64,000 nucleotides of DNA from NCBI GenBank assembly GCA_029237695.1, contig CM055274.1, forward strand, positions 71,600,828 through 71,664,827, written 5' to 3'. Source of the stretch: Conchocele bisecta. Its lineage: Eukaryota; Mollusca; Bivalvia; Lucinida; Thyasiridae. A program made the translations under genes and the position numbers. The notes under the pieces are model-generated. The model had not been told where the DNA came from. It saw only the letters and a list, made by a program, of their open reading frames with translations, and made no database searches. This document shows positions 1-13,529 of the stretch, piece by piece. How positions within the stretch are numbered: position 1 is the first letter of the stretch; every line of letters begins with the position of its first letter.

Positions 1-578
1 ATAAAGATGACAGTATATCCAAAACTTGAAGTTCTGAAATACATTTTGTCTTTTTAGTAGGACTAGAACAATAAATATTGCCTTTCCAATGCAATCTACA
101 TCTGTAAATATATAACATAGTTCAGAGGTATTGAACTATGCATGTCTTGCCTCGTCAAACCCTCTAATATCATTAGCAGGTAATATAACAATGTAACGGC
201 TGAGTCTCCATATATCATGTGCACGCACACTCGGCCCTCTTCACGGTCTGACATATCGGCATTGTGCAATAGGAGAATGAACTAACTAGGTTAAGCTCAC
301 CGCCTCATCGTCTCCTTCATTTAATGCACATATTTTGACTGTATCGCATATATTAGTAAATTCGGAAACAAATGGGCCAACGGCCATTGGCCTGATCATT
401 TACGGGCACATGCCCGGGTATGGAAGGTCTTCGAGCCATTTCCCACCCTTAAATATAAGAAATATTGAAATATGTTCATTTCATAATACTGACATTCGTT
501 TGTGTGAAATACGTATAGAAAATGTATCATAATCAACAGATAAAGTGTGAATAAGATCTGATTCGCCATTCTACAGTA
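1..578. other. unassigned AT-rich sequence
   Basis: No gene is visible; short frames here have no recognisable similarity or codon structure. A stretch at about 412-462 (CCGGGTATGGAAGG, then TCCCACCCTTAAATATAAG) recurs in the same orientation at about 19463-19509, so it belongs to a dispersed repeat. Confidence 0.5.
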
Positions 579-1954
579 CATATTCAGGGTTCGACACTAA
601 CTTGTTTTACCAGGTAGTCCGCAGGACTAGTGACTTCAAAAAGTTGGTAGTCCTCCGAGAAAGTTGCTGGTCCTACAAACGAAAATAAATCAGTTACACA
701 GGTGTATGTACCACAAACGAGGGCTTTCATAAGTGCTGCACATTACCAAGTCATTTTATTGTGAATCATTGATCAAATAATTCCAGTTAGATTTGATATC
801 CTACAGTAAGTCGAAGGGCATAAATTTGAAACATCATTCATTTATTTCATGCCTCTGACATATCAGAAGCAGACTGTCCGCCATAGTCTCATCTCAACAC
901 ATAAGAATCATCTCTAAACATTAACAATTTTGTAGTTTACAAGTACATGTATATAAAAGTATTCTACGGCATACAAGGTCATCGAGCTAGTGCCGTTGTT
1001 AAATCCAAGCATTTACATTTTATCGTTGTCTTTTGAAAACGGGCGCTAGAATAATCGTCCATTACACCATAGACCATCTTGACTACATTATGTTCATTGT
1101 ATTGAACATCCATGTCGGTCAAAGAATTTAGCATGTGGAAATCACAAGCCAGTCGGGCCAGTGACTTCAATTTTCACTGCCCCAAACAAATTTTCACTGG
1201 ACCGAACTTTTAAAATATAATATAACCGAAATAGAAATAGCACAATATGTACCGGTCTTTTTGACTGAAATGGAACATCCCTACCTATGTTGTGCCTTTT
1301 TTTTATTGAAAGATAATCCATCTATCCTGCGTTCGTGCCCCATGCGGGTAAAAGTGCACGTCGTATGTTTCAGTGCAGTTAGTCTGAGAAGTAAAACGAG
1401 ATTTGTTGGCTAAGAGGATATAAACTGTCCCTACCTGGAATAAAAACATTCATACTATCACCAAACAGACGGTTGTGTGTAAATATAAACTAGTAAATAC
1501 AAATGCTAATTGAGTGGGTCACCAGGGGTGGTTGGAAGGCAATGTTACAAAGAATTAAGAGATTTTCTGCAATAGGAATATAAATGGTGCGACGTGAACA
1601 AATTCTACATAAAGTAATCTTCTTTTCAAAATATAGTCGGGCTTGCTATTTGGCGATATTTACTGGCCCAGTGTTCATTCCAGGAATTTTTAAAGTGCAT
1701 AAAAAGTTGGGGACATTTGAAAAATGATTGGCCATTGTAAATTACAATAAAAAAACAACCTGATCAATCAAACTATCAAAGTTTCACAAAATTCAGTGCT
1801 AAGTCATTCCAAAATCAGCTAACATTAGTGCTAGTGAAGACACAGGTATGGGGTAGAATGTAATTATTTTGTCCAACTACTGGTTCTGTTGACTACTGGT
1901 TATTCAACAATGCATTTTTGTTATTGTTAGAAGATTTAGTGTTCCAGAAACCGC

Positions 1955-4900
1955 TTTCTTTTTTTGTCATTTAATATTTTATTCTCTTTGCTACATGTAC
2001 ATGTACAAATACAATGATATGATTAAACATACAGTTCATTACACATAGTACAGCTGTTCTGCCAGTTCAACAAAAACATGAATACATCATAGTCTGTATA
2101 ATTAACCTAAGAATACATGTCTACATGTAACATTGAGTTTTAAACTAAAATATAGGAGTCTATATAGGGCATATGGGCTATGAGATTGGTATAGGTCGGA
2201 GAAGAAAATAAATGGTCCGGGCTCATACATATACATTCGTTGGTTCTTATATCAAATGATTGGGTCTACGTATTTTGTTCTATAAAGTCACTCCATTTTG
2301 AATGCAAAGTATCTAGTTTATTCTTAATAGTGGCAATAGTTTCTTCTATTTTTATTGTGTGCTTCATATATGTGTTAAAGCGGCCTATCGATGGCTGCGT
2401 TTCATCGTATTTGCACATAAAAATTAAATACTTTGCTAGAAGAATTAGGAAGCTTATAATCATTGTTTTATTTTTATTTTTGCAGTCGACCTTCACGTTA
2501 CAAAATGATATGTTTTCATATGTTAAATTACTATTGTAGTCTAGTCTACTTGTTTGTAATAGTATGTTGATATCCGACCAAAATGATTTTATGACAGTGC
2601 ATTCCCAAAACATATGCTTTTTAGAATCCACATTCATATGACAGAATTCACATAAGTTTGAAGGTTTTAATTTGCATTTGAATAAAAAGCCATTGTTTGG
2701 AATTATTCTCATTAAATATTTGTACTGAAACGCACGAAGTTTTGTGCTTATTGTGCTTTTATATGACAGTGAAAAAATACCTTTCCATTCGATATCTTGT
2801 TTATTTAACTCACTTTCCCATTTAATTATATGTTTTTGCTGTGTATTAATTTCATGTTTTCAATCTGTATATTGTATAACATTTTATTAATATGTTTTGA
2901 TGATAAACATTGATTTATTTTGTATTTCTGTGTTTCATTATCCAATGGCACGGTTTTCATTTCTATTTTCCATTCGTTTTTAATAATTACCTAATAATTT
3001 GTAATATCTCAAGAAATCTCCATTATTTATGTCATATATAGTTTTCATATCGTTGAAGCTGTAAAAAGTCTTTTATTCTAAAATCATATATGTGTTTTAA
3101 ATACATTATACCTCTATCATACCAGTCTTTATAGAAGAAGGTTATATTTCTTTCATTTTTTATGTTTGAGTTATGCCATAATATTTCATATGATATGTTG
3201 GTATATGAATGTTTATAATTGATTTTGCACCAAGATGTTAACATATTGTTTAGAAACGAATATTGTTTTACAAGGTGTTTTGTGTCATTTGAATTTAGAT
3301 TGCTTTTAAATGGTACAGTATCACCATTATTTACTTAGTTCCTTATTATATGCTTTTTTTTAATTGATTCTGATTAGTACCTTTTAAGCGTTTTATCCAT
3401 GAACATTTTAGTGAATTGATGAATGCATGTATGTTAATCATTTTCAAACCACAGTTTTCATAGTTTTGTATTATATTTTTTCGTGCTATTTTATCGGGTT
3501 TACCATCCCAGAGAAATTTGTACATTATGTCATTAATCTGTTTGATTGTTTCTTCAGCCTGGTTCTCTAGGACTGTCAGTGGGTATATTAGTTTTTGGTA
3601 ACGCGAAGGTCTTTAATACAGTTATCTTGCCGATTAATGTCAAGTTCCATTTTTGCCAGTTTGTTAAAACAGTTTTGAAATGACTTAATTTTTGGTAATA
3701 AATTTAGTTCATGTAGCTGTGTTTTATTTGTGAATGATTATTCCAATGTGTTGATGCATGGTCGATTTTGACCACGTATATCGATTGCTATTTTACACCA
3801 TTGACTTGGGTTATGCCTAAGTTCCCCAATCTTTAATGCTGTACATTTTTTATTTATTAAGTTTTAGACCCTGATATTATTGAAAAAATGTCTAGTGTGT
3901 GTATTAGTTCTTTAAATGAATTTTCGATCCATCAAGCGTGAAGCTTGCATCATCTGCGAATAGTGTTTGTTTTATTTCATTTTCACCTAAAGATAAACCT
4001 TTTATTTCTACATTTGCATCTATTTGTCTCGATAAAATCTCTATACAAATAATAAAAAATGTATGCTGATAGCGGACAACCCTGTCTAACACCTTTTTAA
4101 CACTGAAAAAGTTTGACAAATTGCCATTATTCGAAACACAACTTTTTGCATCGTTATAGAATAGCGATATCTATTGTATTAATGAATTACCAAAGTTAAG
4201 ATTGTTGAGCATTTAATTATAAATCCATGGTCTAGACTATCAAAAGCTTCTGAAATCTGCAAGAAAGATTAAACCTGGTGTATTGTTTTCATTAGCTTCA
4301 TTTATTATTTCTATAAGTGTCCGTACGTTTTCTCCTTTATATCTGCCTTTTATAAACCCCGTTTGATTCATGTTGATTATTGTGTTTAATACCTTTTTTT
4401 ATTCTGTTACCTATAACTTTTGTCGCGATTTTATAGTCTACATTCAATAGCGAAATTGGCCGCCAATTATCAATTGAGAGGGTGTTTTTATCTGTCTTTG
4501 GCAGTAACGTAATGATCCCTTGTTTTTGTAATTCATTTAGAGATCCATTTTCGTATGAATAATTTATCAATTTTATATAGTGCTCTTTTATATCATTCCA
4601 ATATAGCTTATAAAATTCAGCAGTTATACCATCTGATCCTGGACTTTTTGAATTTTTCATTTCTTTTATTGCTGCTACACATTCATACTCGTTTATTGTA
4701 GCCTTCACAAGACTGTTTTTCATTTTCGCTTAGATTGTGATCAATGAAGTTGAAAAATATATCATTGTTGTGATTTATATTAGTATCTTGTTCATAAATA
4801 TGCATATAGTAATGTTCAACATGATTAAGAATATCTGTTTGGTTATTTTCCATTGTTCCTTTTATCATCAGTTGTTTTTAATTGATTTTTGTTCACATCT

Positions 4901-5890
4901 CTTTTTTTCTAAGTTTGAAAAATATTTCGTATTCTTTTCAGACCCTTCGACCCATTCAGCCTTCGATCGTAATAGTATTCCCTTTATTTTCTCATTAGTC
5001 ATTTCAGTAAGTTTTATTTTTTTCGACATTTAATTCTCATCTAATTTATGTAGATTGTTTGGATCATGTGATAAATTTTCTTCTAACCTTTTTATATTGA
5101 GTACTATTTCTTTTTCATTTGCTCTCTCTTTTTTTTTCATCATACTTGAATATTTGATCGATTCATTTCTTATTGTTCCTTTTATTAGTTCCCACATAGT
5201 ATTTGGATTACATCCCGTATTTTCATTTATTGTTTCCTGAATTGATAGTTTAATTTTTTGTTTGTATTCTTCTTGTAGCAATATACTATTATTTAGTTTG
5301 AAATATCCTGGCCCTCTTACTATTTCGTTCAAATTTAACTTTAGCGTTACTGCTGAATGGTCAGACAAAAACCCAGGTACTATTTCACAGTGTGTTACTG
5401 CATTTAGTAAATTAGATAATATTAGGAAGTAATCCAGTCTACAGAATATTGGTGGTCTATGATTAGAATGCCAAGTGAAACGCTTACTGTCTGGATGTCG
5501 CAGTCTAAATATGTCATATAAATCATTATCGTTTATTATGTCACTTACTTTTGTTGAACATCCTTTGTTTGTATCTTTTCTTCCATTTATTTTATCTAAA
5601 TTAAAATCAAGAACGTTATTAAAATCGCCTCCCAAAACTAGGGTTTCACTATTATTCTCAATAACTAAATGTTCCAGTGTTGTAAAAAATGCTATATCTT
5701 CAGTATTGGGCCCATAAATGTTTATTAATACTAATGTTGTATTGGATGTACATATTTTTAGCAACTGCAGTCGTCCTGGAATTACATCTTTGTATTCTAT
5801 AATATCATATGAAGTGTTTAAATTAAGTAGGATTCCGATTCCTGTACTATTGGAGCTTTCTTATTACTTCTGGAATATTAAGAAACTTGC
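1955..5890 (-). mobile_element. Tx1/L1-like LINE, 5'-truncated, inside the transposon
   Basis: Minus-strand non-LTR retrotransposon. The reading frames in order are AP endonuclease, reverse transcriptase and a terminal zinc knuckle. The minus-strand 3' end is probably at the T-rich stretch near 1950-1963, which would be the A-rich tail. The 5' end lies within the endonuclease domain, so the first catalytic motifs are missing, as expected of incomplete reverse transcription. It lies wholly inside the transposon at 585-6670 and is therefore the younger insertion. Confidence 0.75.
2266..5880 (-). pseudogene. LINE ORF2 remnant (endonuclease, reverse transcriptase, zinc knuckle)
   Basis: A polyprotein that would nick target DNA and reverse transcribe the LINE RNA. 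The frames at 5030-5764 hold the endonuclease C-terminal part, with GGDFN and, near the end, SDHSAV, the conserved Asp-His pair of AP endonucleases. 4337-4723 holds reverse transcriptase blocks with KSPGSDGI and WRPISLLN. 3904-4119 contains FADD, a variant of the catalytic YADD box. 3032-3244 is the thumb/connector region. 2266-2712 ends with a C-x2-C-x7-H-x4-C zinc knuckle (starting CEFC). At least five frame changes or stops separate these blocks, so it is inactive. The Tx1/L1 assignment comes from the RT and knuckle style. Confidence 0.75.
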
Positions 5891-6676
5891 AACTACGCAA
5901 ATTACTAATGGAACGTGTCTAGAATACAACTAATAGTCGCAACATCACTGAAAATTAACCAAAAACGTCAGCAACGATCATTTCCGGTTTGAAAATTTTG
6001 TTTTATGTTTCAGTTGGTGATGCTTAAATTTCTCTTATTCAAGGTGTCAGATCAATGAATAATGTTTCATTAAATGGCAAAATTTAATGTCCATAGCTTT
6101 TGCCTCTCAACTCGACAATGTAGGAACTTTTAGTTACCAAACAATGGTGCATATCAGCTGAATTCATTTTTACTATGCGCATACCAGGGCACACGATCTA
6201 TTGGCGATGTTGACGTTTACAGTTAGTATAGTCACTTGCTCAGCCTCAGCCAATACAAACGCTTGTTAGTAACAGTTACACCTAATTCTGAACAAAATCA
6301 GCCAATCAAAGCAGAAGTTGTTGGACACATTTGATTCACTGTGTGTGATCGGCCAACTCGGACAAATTACGAGATCAGCCCAATGATAATTCACATTTTT
6401 TCTAGATGGACCATATAATCAAGTCTGACCCGGAAATAACTGTGTAAGCATAAACAAACTTGGCGGAAATTTTTTAAATCATGAAAAAGTGACATTTATG
6501 CTAATTACTATGAAATGGTCAGCGAAGAGTGATGTTGATTAAAATAATAGAATTTGCCATTCTGGAAAAATCTACTAGTCCGACGGACTAGCCAGCTTTC
6601 GAAATGCGGTAGTCCTCCAGCAAATCAAGTGGGCACCGGACTATAGGACTAGCGTTAGTGTCGAACCCTGCATATT

Positions 6677-7198
6677 GGTACATGTGAAATCCCCACCTGA
6701 GGAATTGAAATCCATTGTACGTCAAATTCTGTCTTAGGACTAAGCCTAGTGTTTACCAATGTTTTTGGTAGCTAATTGAACATAAAAACGGAATAACTCG
6801 ATGGAAATAATTGTTTGCTGAACGAAATATTACATTCAGCAATCAATTTTATACATCATATTTACATATTCATTATGATAAGCAGAATATGTGGGTGTCG
6901 GCCACTGGTACTAAGCGTGAACCGGTCAATAGTGTGTTCACTTCAAACATCTCGTGAACCAGTTTAACGTATCTGTGACAAGTATTTCCATTTAGATAAT
7001 GTAACATTGTCATTTAAAAAAGTAAATGTCAGCAAAACACACCAGGCGTTGTGTGTGGAGAACTGAGGCAAAACTATCTCCGTTTGACAGCTGTGACAGC
7101 ATAGAAATATCGGAAATTGCGGTTTGTTACTAATAACTAATACACTGTACAGTGTAACCCGGATGAAAGATGGCAGCGGAACTGTAACTTGGTGTTAT
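6677..7198. other. unassigned sequence between two transposons
   Basis: No gene, tandem repeat or terminal repeat was recognised. Confidence 0.4.
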
Positions 7199-7203
7199 AC
7201 CTG

Positions 7204-7497
7204 CAGTGGCGGATACAGACATAATTGCAGGGGTGGGTCTGTAATTACAATTCGGCATAGCCGACCTCCGCGAGCGCGAACTCGTAAAGTCGGGGTGTCT
7301 GGGGGTCCTCCCCATGAACTTTTTAAATGCCAGATCGCCGCAGATGCGATTTCCTGACACCTAGCACCTAGGCCGCGAAAAAAGTCATCCAACTATTCGA
7401 GTATTGTATATATGAAGAAAATTTTTTATTTTTTTTTTGCCGGGAGCAGGGGGGATCCGGACCACCCCCCCCCCCCCCCCTGCTGTATCCGCGCCTG
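7204..7497. mobile_element. short MITE with GGCGGATACAG-type ends
   Basis: The left end is CAGTGGCGGATACAG and the right end is CTGTATCCGCGCCTG, an imperfect inverted repeat. It is flanked by ACCTG on each side (7199-7203 and 7498-7502). The interior holds a C-run of about 18 bases and the stretch CAACTATTCGAGTATTGTA, which recurs at about 21857. It has no coding capacity. Ends of this style occur on non-autonomous hAT-like elements, but the 5 bp repeat leaves the class open. Confidence 0.65.
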
Positions 7498-7502
7498 ACC
7501 TG

Positions 7503-7950
7503 ATGATGATCACCATTTAAAAAATAAATACAGAAACAACAACAACAATGGACGTGTGCGCAAAATTTATCAGGACAATCATCCGGTTCTAACTAAAGAA
7601 TTACGCGGAGTTTTCTCTTGAAAAAGTGTGAACAGACGTATGAATGTGTTGGTAATGTGGTACTGATGTGACAGATAGGGACTACTCGGAATTGTTGAGT
7701 TTGAAGCATTTTTTCATTTCTCGTTTCATAACATTGAGCATCGATTGAACTAACATACATGCTGAGCCATTGTTCTCCATACTAACTTTGCCCTGCGGTC
7801 TTTGTTATACAAAACAACTGAATTGAATGACCACAGCGGACACATGATGAATGAAAAATCGTCACGCTCCAGTGGGTTTTGTACTCGCTTGTAGCACAGG
7901 TAACAATGAGCGCACAAAATACGTTTGATTTCTACCCGTTTGGCGACATG
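7503..7950. other. probable 5' leader of the following non-LTR element
   Basis: No gene seen. It lies immediately upstream of the first open frame of the retrotransposon and may be its 5' untranslated region; the true 5' end was not located. Confidence 0.3.
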
Positions 7951-8047
7951 CACATGGACGGCCGTGCTCGACTCCAGAACGGGTATCGGCGGCGGATACG
8001 TCAGTTAATAGTGAAACCGATCCGAAACAGGTGGTCAACTCACAGTT

Positions 8048-10048
8048 GTTGAAAAAAAATAAAAAGCGAGTTTCCTTCTGTCAGCGACGATGATGACGAA
8101 ACTATATACACATCCCAGGTACCAAACCAGCAGTTTTACGGTAAACTCGACGACGCGTTAAGATGTCTCCCACGAGAGCTATATATAGATGAACTATTAC
8201 GTCTATGTAACAACGATCCAGCGCGCATTAATTGGTACCGGGCAACGCTCGCGGAACGGGCGAGAATTCACGATGATTGCCCGGCAACCAGGCTAGTAAC
8301 CCGACGGAAATCCAAGAATGGGTCCATCTCCGAGAAATGCGCGTTAGACTGCTATATTCTGCACATGTTCAATAGTGGCGAACGCACGGGGGATATACAG
8401 AACGTGTTCAGCAGCAGTAGTGACAAGACAATTATTGACCTGACAACGCCATCACCATCCAATATCGAGCCGGACGAGTTGACGCTGAAGGATACGCTGG
8501 TCGTGGCAGATGTATCGGCAGTCGTCATGCAACTGCAGGCGGACGTCAAGGAGCTCACAAAGCAACAGAAACATAGTACCGCCCTCATGCAGGACATGAA
8601 GCTTCAATATAACAAGTTTTCAACTATGATAAACATGATGCTGACCTCGGTAAACAGTGTGCGATCGAATGTGCAGGACACACAGGACACTAACAACTCG
8701 CTCGCTACCCTAACAAAGGAAGTGTCGAACTTAACTGCTACTATACACTCATGGCCCAGATATACATACCAAGATGCACTCGTACAAGCCCAGCAAGAAT
8801 CACTTGCACTCCATTCTAGCAGTGTTATTTCTACTGACTCGCCATTAATAGCCAGATTATGTACAGACGCGCACACGACAGACAATGTATGCCCTGATAA
8901 TGATGGTATTGATGTTGTTGGTATAACTCCGAATCAATCACAATCCCTACATGGTACGGTATCGACCGACTCGTCCAGCACGGTCACTAATCTGCCACTA
9001 GTAGTGGCCTCCGATGACGTCATCCCTGATCAAGGACGTGCCGGGGCAAACACTGCCTCTCATATGACGAGTGTTGATAGCTCAACTAGTATCTCGGGCA
9101 CGACTGTTGCCCTGGCCAATAGTGACGTCACAGGTATGATGACGTCAACTAACCCAAGCATATCCCCAAGTATAAGTTATGCCGCTGCTGCGAGCAGCAT
9201 CACTGGTGCACGAAACGCCATTGGGTTCTGATAACGCCAATAAACCTAAGGCTCCAAGTAATCTTACGACAGTAACGAGCCACGGCTCGAGTTCTCCCCG
9301 CGGCCGAGGGCAACCCACACAGCCAGTAAAGGCAGCGGAGTGCATGCCAATAATAGACCGACTAATCCAGGTCTACGAACCACTCAGCCGAACAACGGTA
9401 CACGCGACGCCCCTGGCACGTCCAATCGTGCTGAAGCTAGATACGCACATGATGCAAATCGCTTATTGGACAAATCCACCCCGGTTACCGGAGGTTTTGG
9501 TGGCCGTGCGGAGGAGGAAACTCATAACGTACCATATAGGAAACATTGACCCTGATGTAACAGAGGCTGACATAGCAGACTTTCTACAGAGTAAGAGTAT
9601 CGCAACCCGTTCAGTTACAAATATTTATAACAAAAAAACACGAATGTCCGCAAAACTGGTGGTGTATACGGATAGCGTGGACGCCATCGAAAGCGATAAT
9701 TTCTGGCCTAATGAAATTGTTGTGAGACGTTGGAAGAGTCGATCTGATTGGGAGAAAGAGTTAGAGGAGAGGAGAGACGTCAGACGACGTCTACGTGAAA
9801 GAGACCGGAACTATAAAAGTAGTGGGTGGGGTGGTAATGAGGTAGACACAGATGGTGACTGGAGTTATGGCGTTACTGGACAGACTGACCATAACTACGG
9901 CTCACAAAGTTATTATAGCGGCGATGGTCGACGTCGTACATACGAGCGATATGACGTCACTGACCACAATGCGCCAAATACGGTAATGAGTGCAGATCGT
10001 GGTGAACCCGAGCGTGATTGGTATGATGTCGACAGTTACGAAACATGA
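8048..10048 (+). pseudogene. non-LTR ORF1, one frameshift
   Basis: An RNA-binding/chaperone-type ORF1. The frame is open from about 8048, well before the first ATG at 8365, so the true start is probably near 7951 with a frameshift at the A-run near 8045. The first part (to 9231) is Ser/Thr-rich with a predicted coiled-coil-like stretch around 8500-8740. It then shifts frame near 9200 into 9179-10048. That part carries an RRM-like segment (GNIDPDVTEADIADFL ... NEIVVRRWK) and a basic Arg/Asp/Tyr-rich tail. The long Ser/Thr linker and charged tail fit retrotransposon ORF1 proteins. The single frameshift could be real decay or a sequencing error. Confidence 0.6.
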
Positions 10049-10095
10049 TGTACACCAAACACAACAACACTTAAACCTGTATTATATATCTTAGC

Positions 10096-13000
10096 ATGTT
10101 GTTGAGTGTCCTAGCTTGGAATGTGAGAGGAATCATGTCATCAGCTTATTCACTGTCACAGTTAGTGGACATTCATGATGTGGACGTTGTACTTGTTAGC
10201 GAACATAAGCTTATGCCACACTCTAAACACTTTATGAACAGTATACATGGTGCATATGACTGTTACACATCCGTTAATAGTGATATTGACCCATACAGCA
10301 GAGCCAGATGTGGGAAAGCTGGCGTCAGTATTATGTTCAAAAAGTCACTGTCTCACATTATAACGCCCATTGAAATTCAATGCGACAGAATAATTGGAAT
10401 TGAGATGAAGTCACAGCATTCACAACCACTGTATATTTTCTCGGTTTATATGCCGGCTGATTCAAATAACACATACTATGATGAATGCATGGCCGACCTA
10501 CAGGCACTTACTTCATACTACCTTACACAAGGTCAAATAATAATCGGTGGAGACTTTAACGCACAACTAAATATCGGCATGGAGCAACTTGCGAGCCGAC
10601 ATAAAACTCACCGATGTACCAAATTCATCACAGATAATAATTTAATCGCTGCTATATGTCCGCTCGAAGGTTAGGCCCGAACTATACTTTCATACCAACG
10701 CAGAAAATGATTGATCATTTTATCATTGATACATCTCTAAAACGCTGCTTTCACGAACTTAAAATACTAGACGAAAACGAGCAATTCGTTTCAACTTCCG
10801 ATCATCATCCCTATACTCGCTAAGATGAATATTAACCAGAATATGTATAATCATGACACGGCTCGCGAACAGTGTATATCCTGGAATAAAACCACGGATG
10901 ACCACATATTAATGTACAGAACACTATTAGACGAGACATTAAGTACAATACAACCCACAGTGCTGATACAGTAGATTCGCTATCTGATAGAATAACATAT
11001 GCTATACATCATGCAGCCAACGCGACATTGCCAAAAAGCAAATTTAAGACACATACTAAACCATACTGGACACGCGATGTGAAGGCGGCTCACGGTAAAT
11101 CTCGACACATGCGATCCATCTGGATCAGCAATGGTCGACCGCGCGGACGCGAATATTCTTCATTTAATGCTTATAAACAAGCTAAAGCACAATTCCGAAA
11201 GATCCAGCGTATCGAGTCAGAAAAATATATGGATAAAGTGTACACTGACCTTGACGAAGCCGCCGAACTCGATTACCGATTATTCTGGAAACTTTTACGG
11301 AGTCGGAAAACCGCGAGGTCTCCCACGTGCACCGAAATCACTGCAAATGGGTGTCTCCAGACTTCACCGGAAGGAGTCGCCGACGGTTTCGCCATATATT
11401 ATCGTATATTTTTAACGACTCGTCGCAAAAAGAAGATGAATCACAAATATCCACTATTACAACCATGGTTAACACAATGGCGCATTCAACAGAACTCAAA
11501 TACGGCGAAGTTCTTAAAAGTCCGATAACAATAAGGGAGATAACCGATATTAAAAGTACGTTAAAACGACGTAAGGCACCAGGCTCAGACAACACACAAA
11601 ATGAACATATCATATACGGCAGTGACACTCTTGTTAAAATGATAGCTCACCTGTTCAACATAATATTTATGGAGGAAACTGTCCCACGAGCGTGGAAACA
11701 GAGCATAATTATACCGCTATATAGGGAAGGAAACGGTAAATGTAAAACAGACCCGGGTAGCTATAGACCAATCTCCCTTATTCCATGTCTGTGCACAAAA
11801 TATTTGAACGTGTTATGGTCAATAGAATATGGACTTTTATACACACAAATTCTATTGATTTCCCCTGTAACCAGCAGCAAGGGTTTCAGAAGAACCTGAG
11901 CTGCGTATCTGCTGCATTCAACCTCCAGGAAACGGTGCACTCCAACACCGATTTAGGTAGCAACGTGTACGGTGCCTTCCTAGACATACAAAGGCGTTTG
12001 ATACAGCTGGCACGCCGGTCTCCTGTATAAATTGCACAACTTAGGCATCCAAGGTAAAACCTGGAGAGTTATCAGAAGTTACTATACTGATTTGATATCA
12101 TATGTGAAAGTTAACGGCGTATCGTCACAAACAATACCAGTAACTCGTAGTGTCAGACAAGGATGAGTTATCTCCACATTTTTCTACCTCGTCTTTATAA
12201 ATGATCTGTTAATCCAATTGGAGGATTCATGCCTGGGTGCCTCCGTGGGATCAGTTAGCGCGGGTTAATCCGGCCTTAGCCGATGACATTACATGTTTGA
12301 CTACGCGCCCAGACCATCTTCAGCGCCTACTTGATATCGTTAACGAGTACGCTACAAAATGGAGATTTTCGATAAACGCAGATAAATCCCGAGTCGTAAT
12401 ATTTTCTAAGTCTAGGGTATCACCAACAATCAGCTTCTCGCTAGGAACGACTAAACATTGCCGTAGATGATAGCATCATACATCTAGGAATAAGACAACA
12501 ATCTAATCTAAAGTACAAAGAACGAATTCAGGAAAGGTGCCAAAAAGGGCTAAACGCTTTTTATACAATGATGGACTCGGTGTGAAACCTGCCGGTCTAA
12601 ACCCCTTAACTTCGGTGAATTTATATAAGAAAATCATAAAATCAACCCAACAACGTTATACGGTTGCGAATTGTGGAACGCCCTGTCACAAAACGATATA
12701 CTCACTATCAATAAACACCAGCATAAAATCGTGAAGAAAATCCAAGGCTTTCCCCTACGTACCGATCTGATATGTGCGAGTCAATGCTGGGACTTCATAC
12801 ACTATCCGCAGAAATAGACAAACGTAAACTAGTATTCCTTCACAAATCATGTCGCTTCCCAGCTCGGCTATATGTAGGAATATTTTTTACAGAAAACTCT
12901 TTCTATATTTAGCAGGATCACCAACTGTTAAGACTGGTTTTATCCCAGATATCTGCCAGCTATTGTCTCGCTACAAGCTCACTCTTATATTACGACTACA

Positions 13001-13529
13001 TGATAACCTGCCGTCTAAATTTATGTGGAAAAAACAGGTACAGACTTCAGTTAACGCCCTGGAAAGTGATCATTGGAGGCAAAGGATAGAAAGCGACTCA
13101 GATTTTAATAGGTTTAAATGTCTGCATACGTCCGTAACTCCATGTATAGTCTGGAAGTCGTCACATACATCAGCACAACTGAAACTTGCAGACTTTATCG
13201 CGCAGTTGTGGATATGTATACCGGACCGAGAATATAGTATATGTCGCCTATGCGACGGTATCACAGAAGACGTTCTGTGCCATGCCGTTGCAGAATGCTC
13301 TTTCACTCTGCCTCTAAGGGACGCTTTCCTGGACAAAATCCACAGGAATGTCACGTTTGTCACATACAACGAACTAGAACGCAGTCATGGCGAACAGTTT
13401 TTGCAGAAAATGGTAGGAGGTACTCTTGAGACACATAGCACAATGTCATCCGAAAGTGCAAGCATATTCCTACAAGATGCATTCATGTATGTTCGAGAGA
13501 CTTTCGTCTCGTATCTTGATCATGTTTAA
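10096..13529 (+). pseudogene. non-LTR ORF2: endonuclease-reverse transcriptase
   Basis: About 1140 codons long, near normal size. The N-terminal AP endonuclease begins MLLSVLAWNVRG, with the E of SEHKL and GGDFN visible (10096-10674). Reverse transcriptase blocks follow: KAPGSDN and SYRPISLIP around 11580-11790, and LADDITCL at about 12280, a variant of the catalytic YADD box in which both Asp residues remain. The C-terminal part (12849-13529) ends in a knuckle starting CRLCDG with downstream His and Cys. Frame changes at about 10670, 11400, 11800, 12010, 12470 and 12730 show the copy is dead or the consensus is indel-prone. The product would act at the nuclear target site by target-primed reverse transcription. 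Confidence 0.8.

Larger units (their letters stand above)
585..6670. mobile_element. DNA transposon, 17 bp TIR, 6 bp target duplication
   Basis: The left end reads CAGGGTTCGACACTAAC and the right end is its exact reverse complement. The element is flanked on both sides by CATATT (579-584 and 6671-6676). Subterminal copies of TAGTCC/GGACTA occur near both ends (about 610-670 and 6575-6655), as is common in hAT-like and similar transposons. The 6086 bp include a LINE insertion of about 3.9 kb, so the original element was about 2.1 kb. No transposase is recognisable in the remaining sequence, so this is probably a non-autonomous copy. A 6 bp duplication is not the usual 8 bp of hAT; IS3EU- or Dada-like superfamilies are alternatives I cannot separate. 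Confidence 0.75.

Noticed and set aside
7130..7392. Short coding frames at the MITE on both strands
   Set aside because: They cross the transposon ends and have no independent support.
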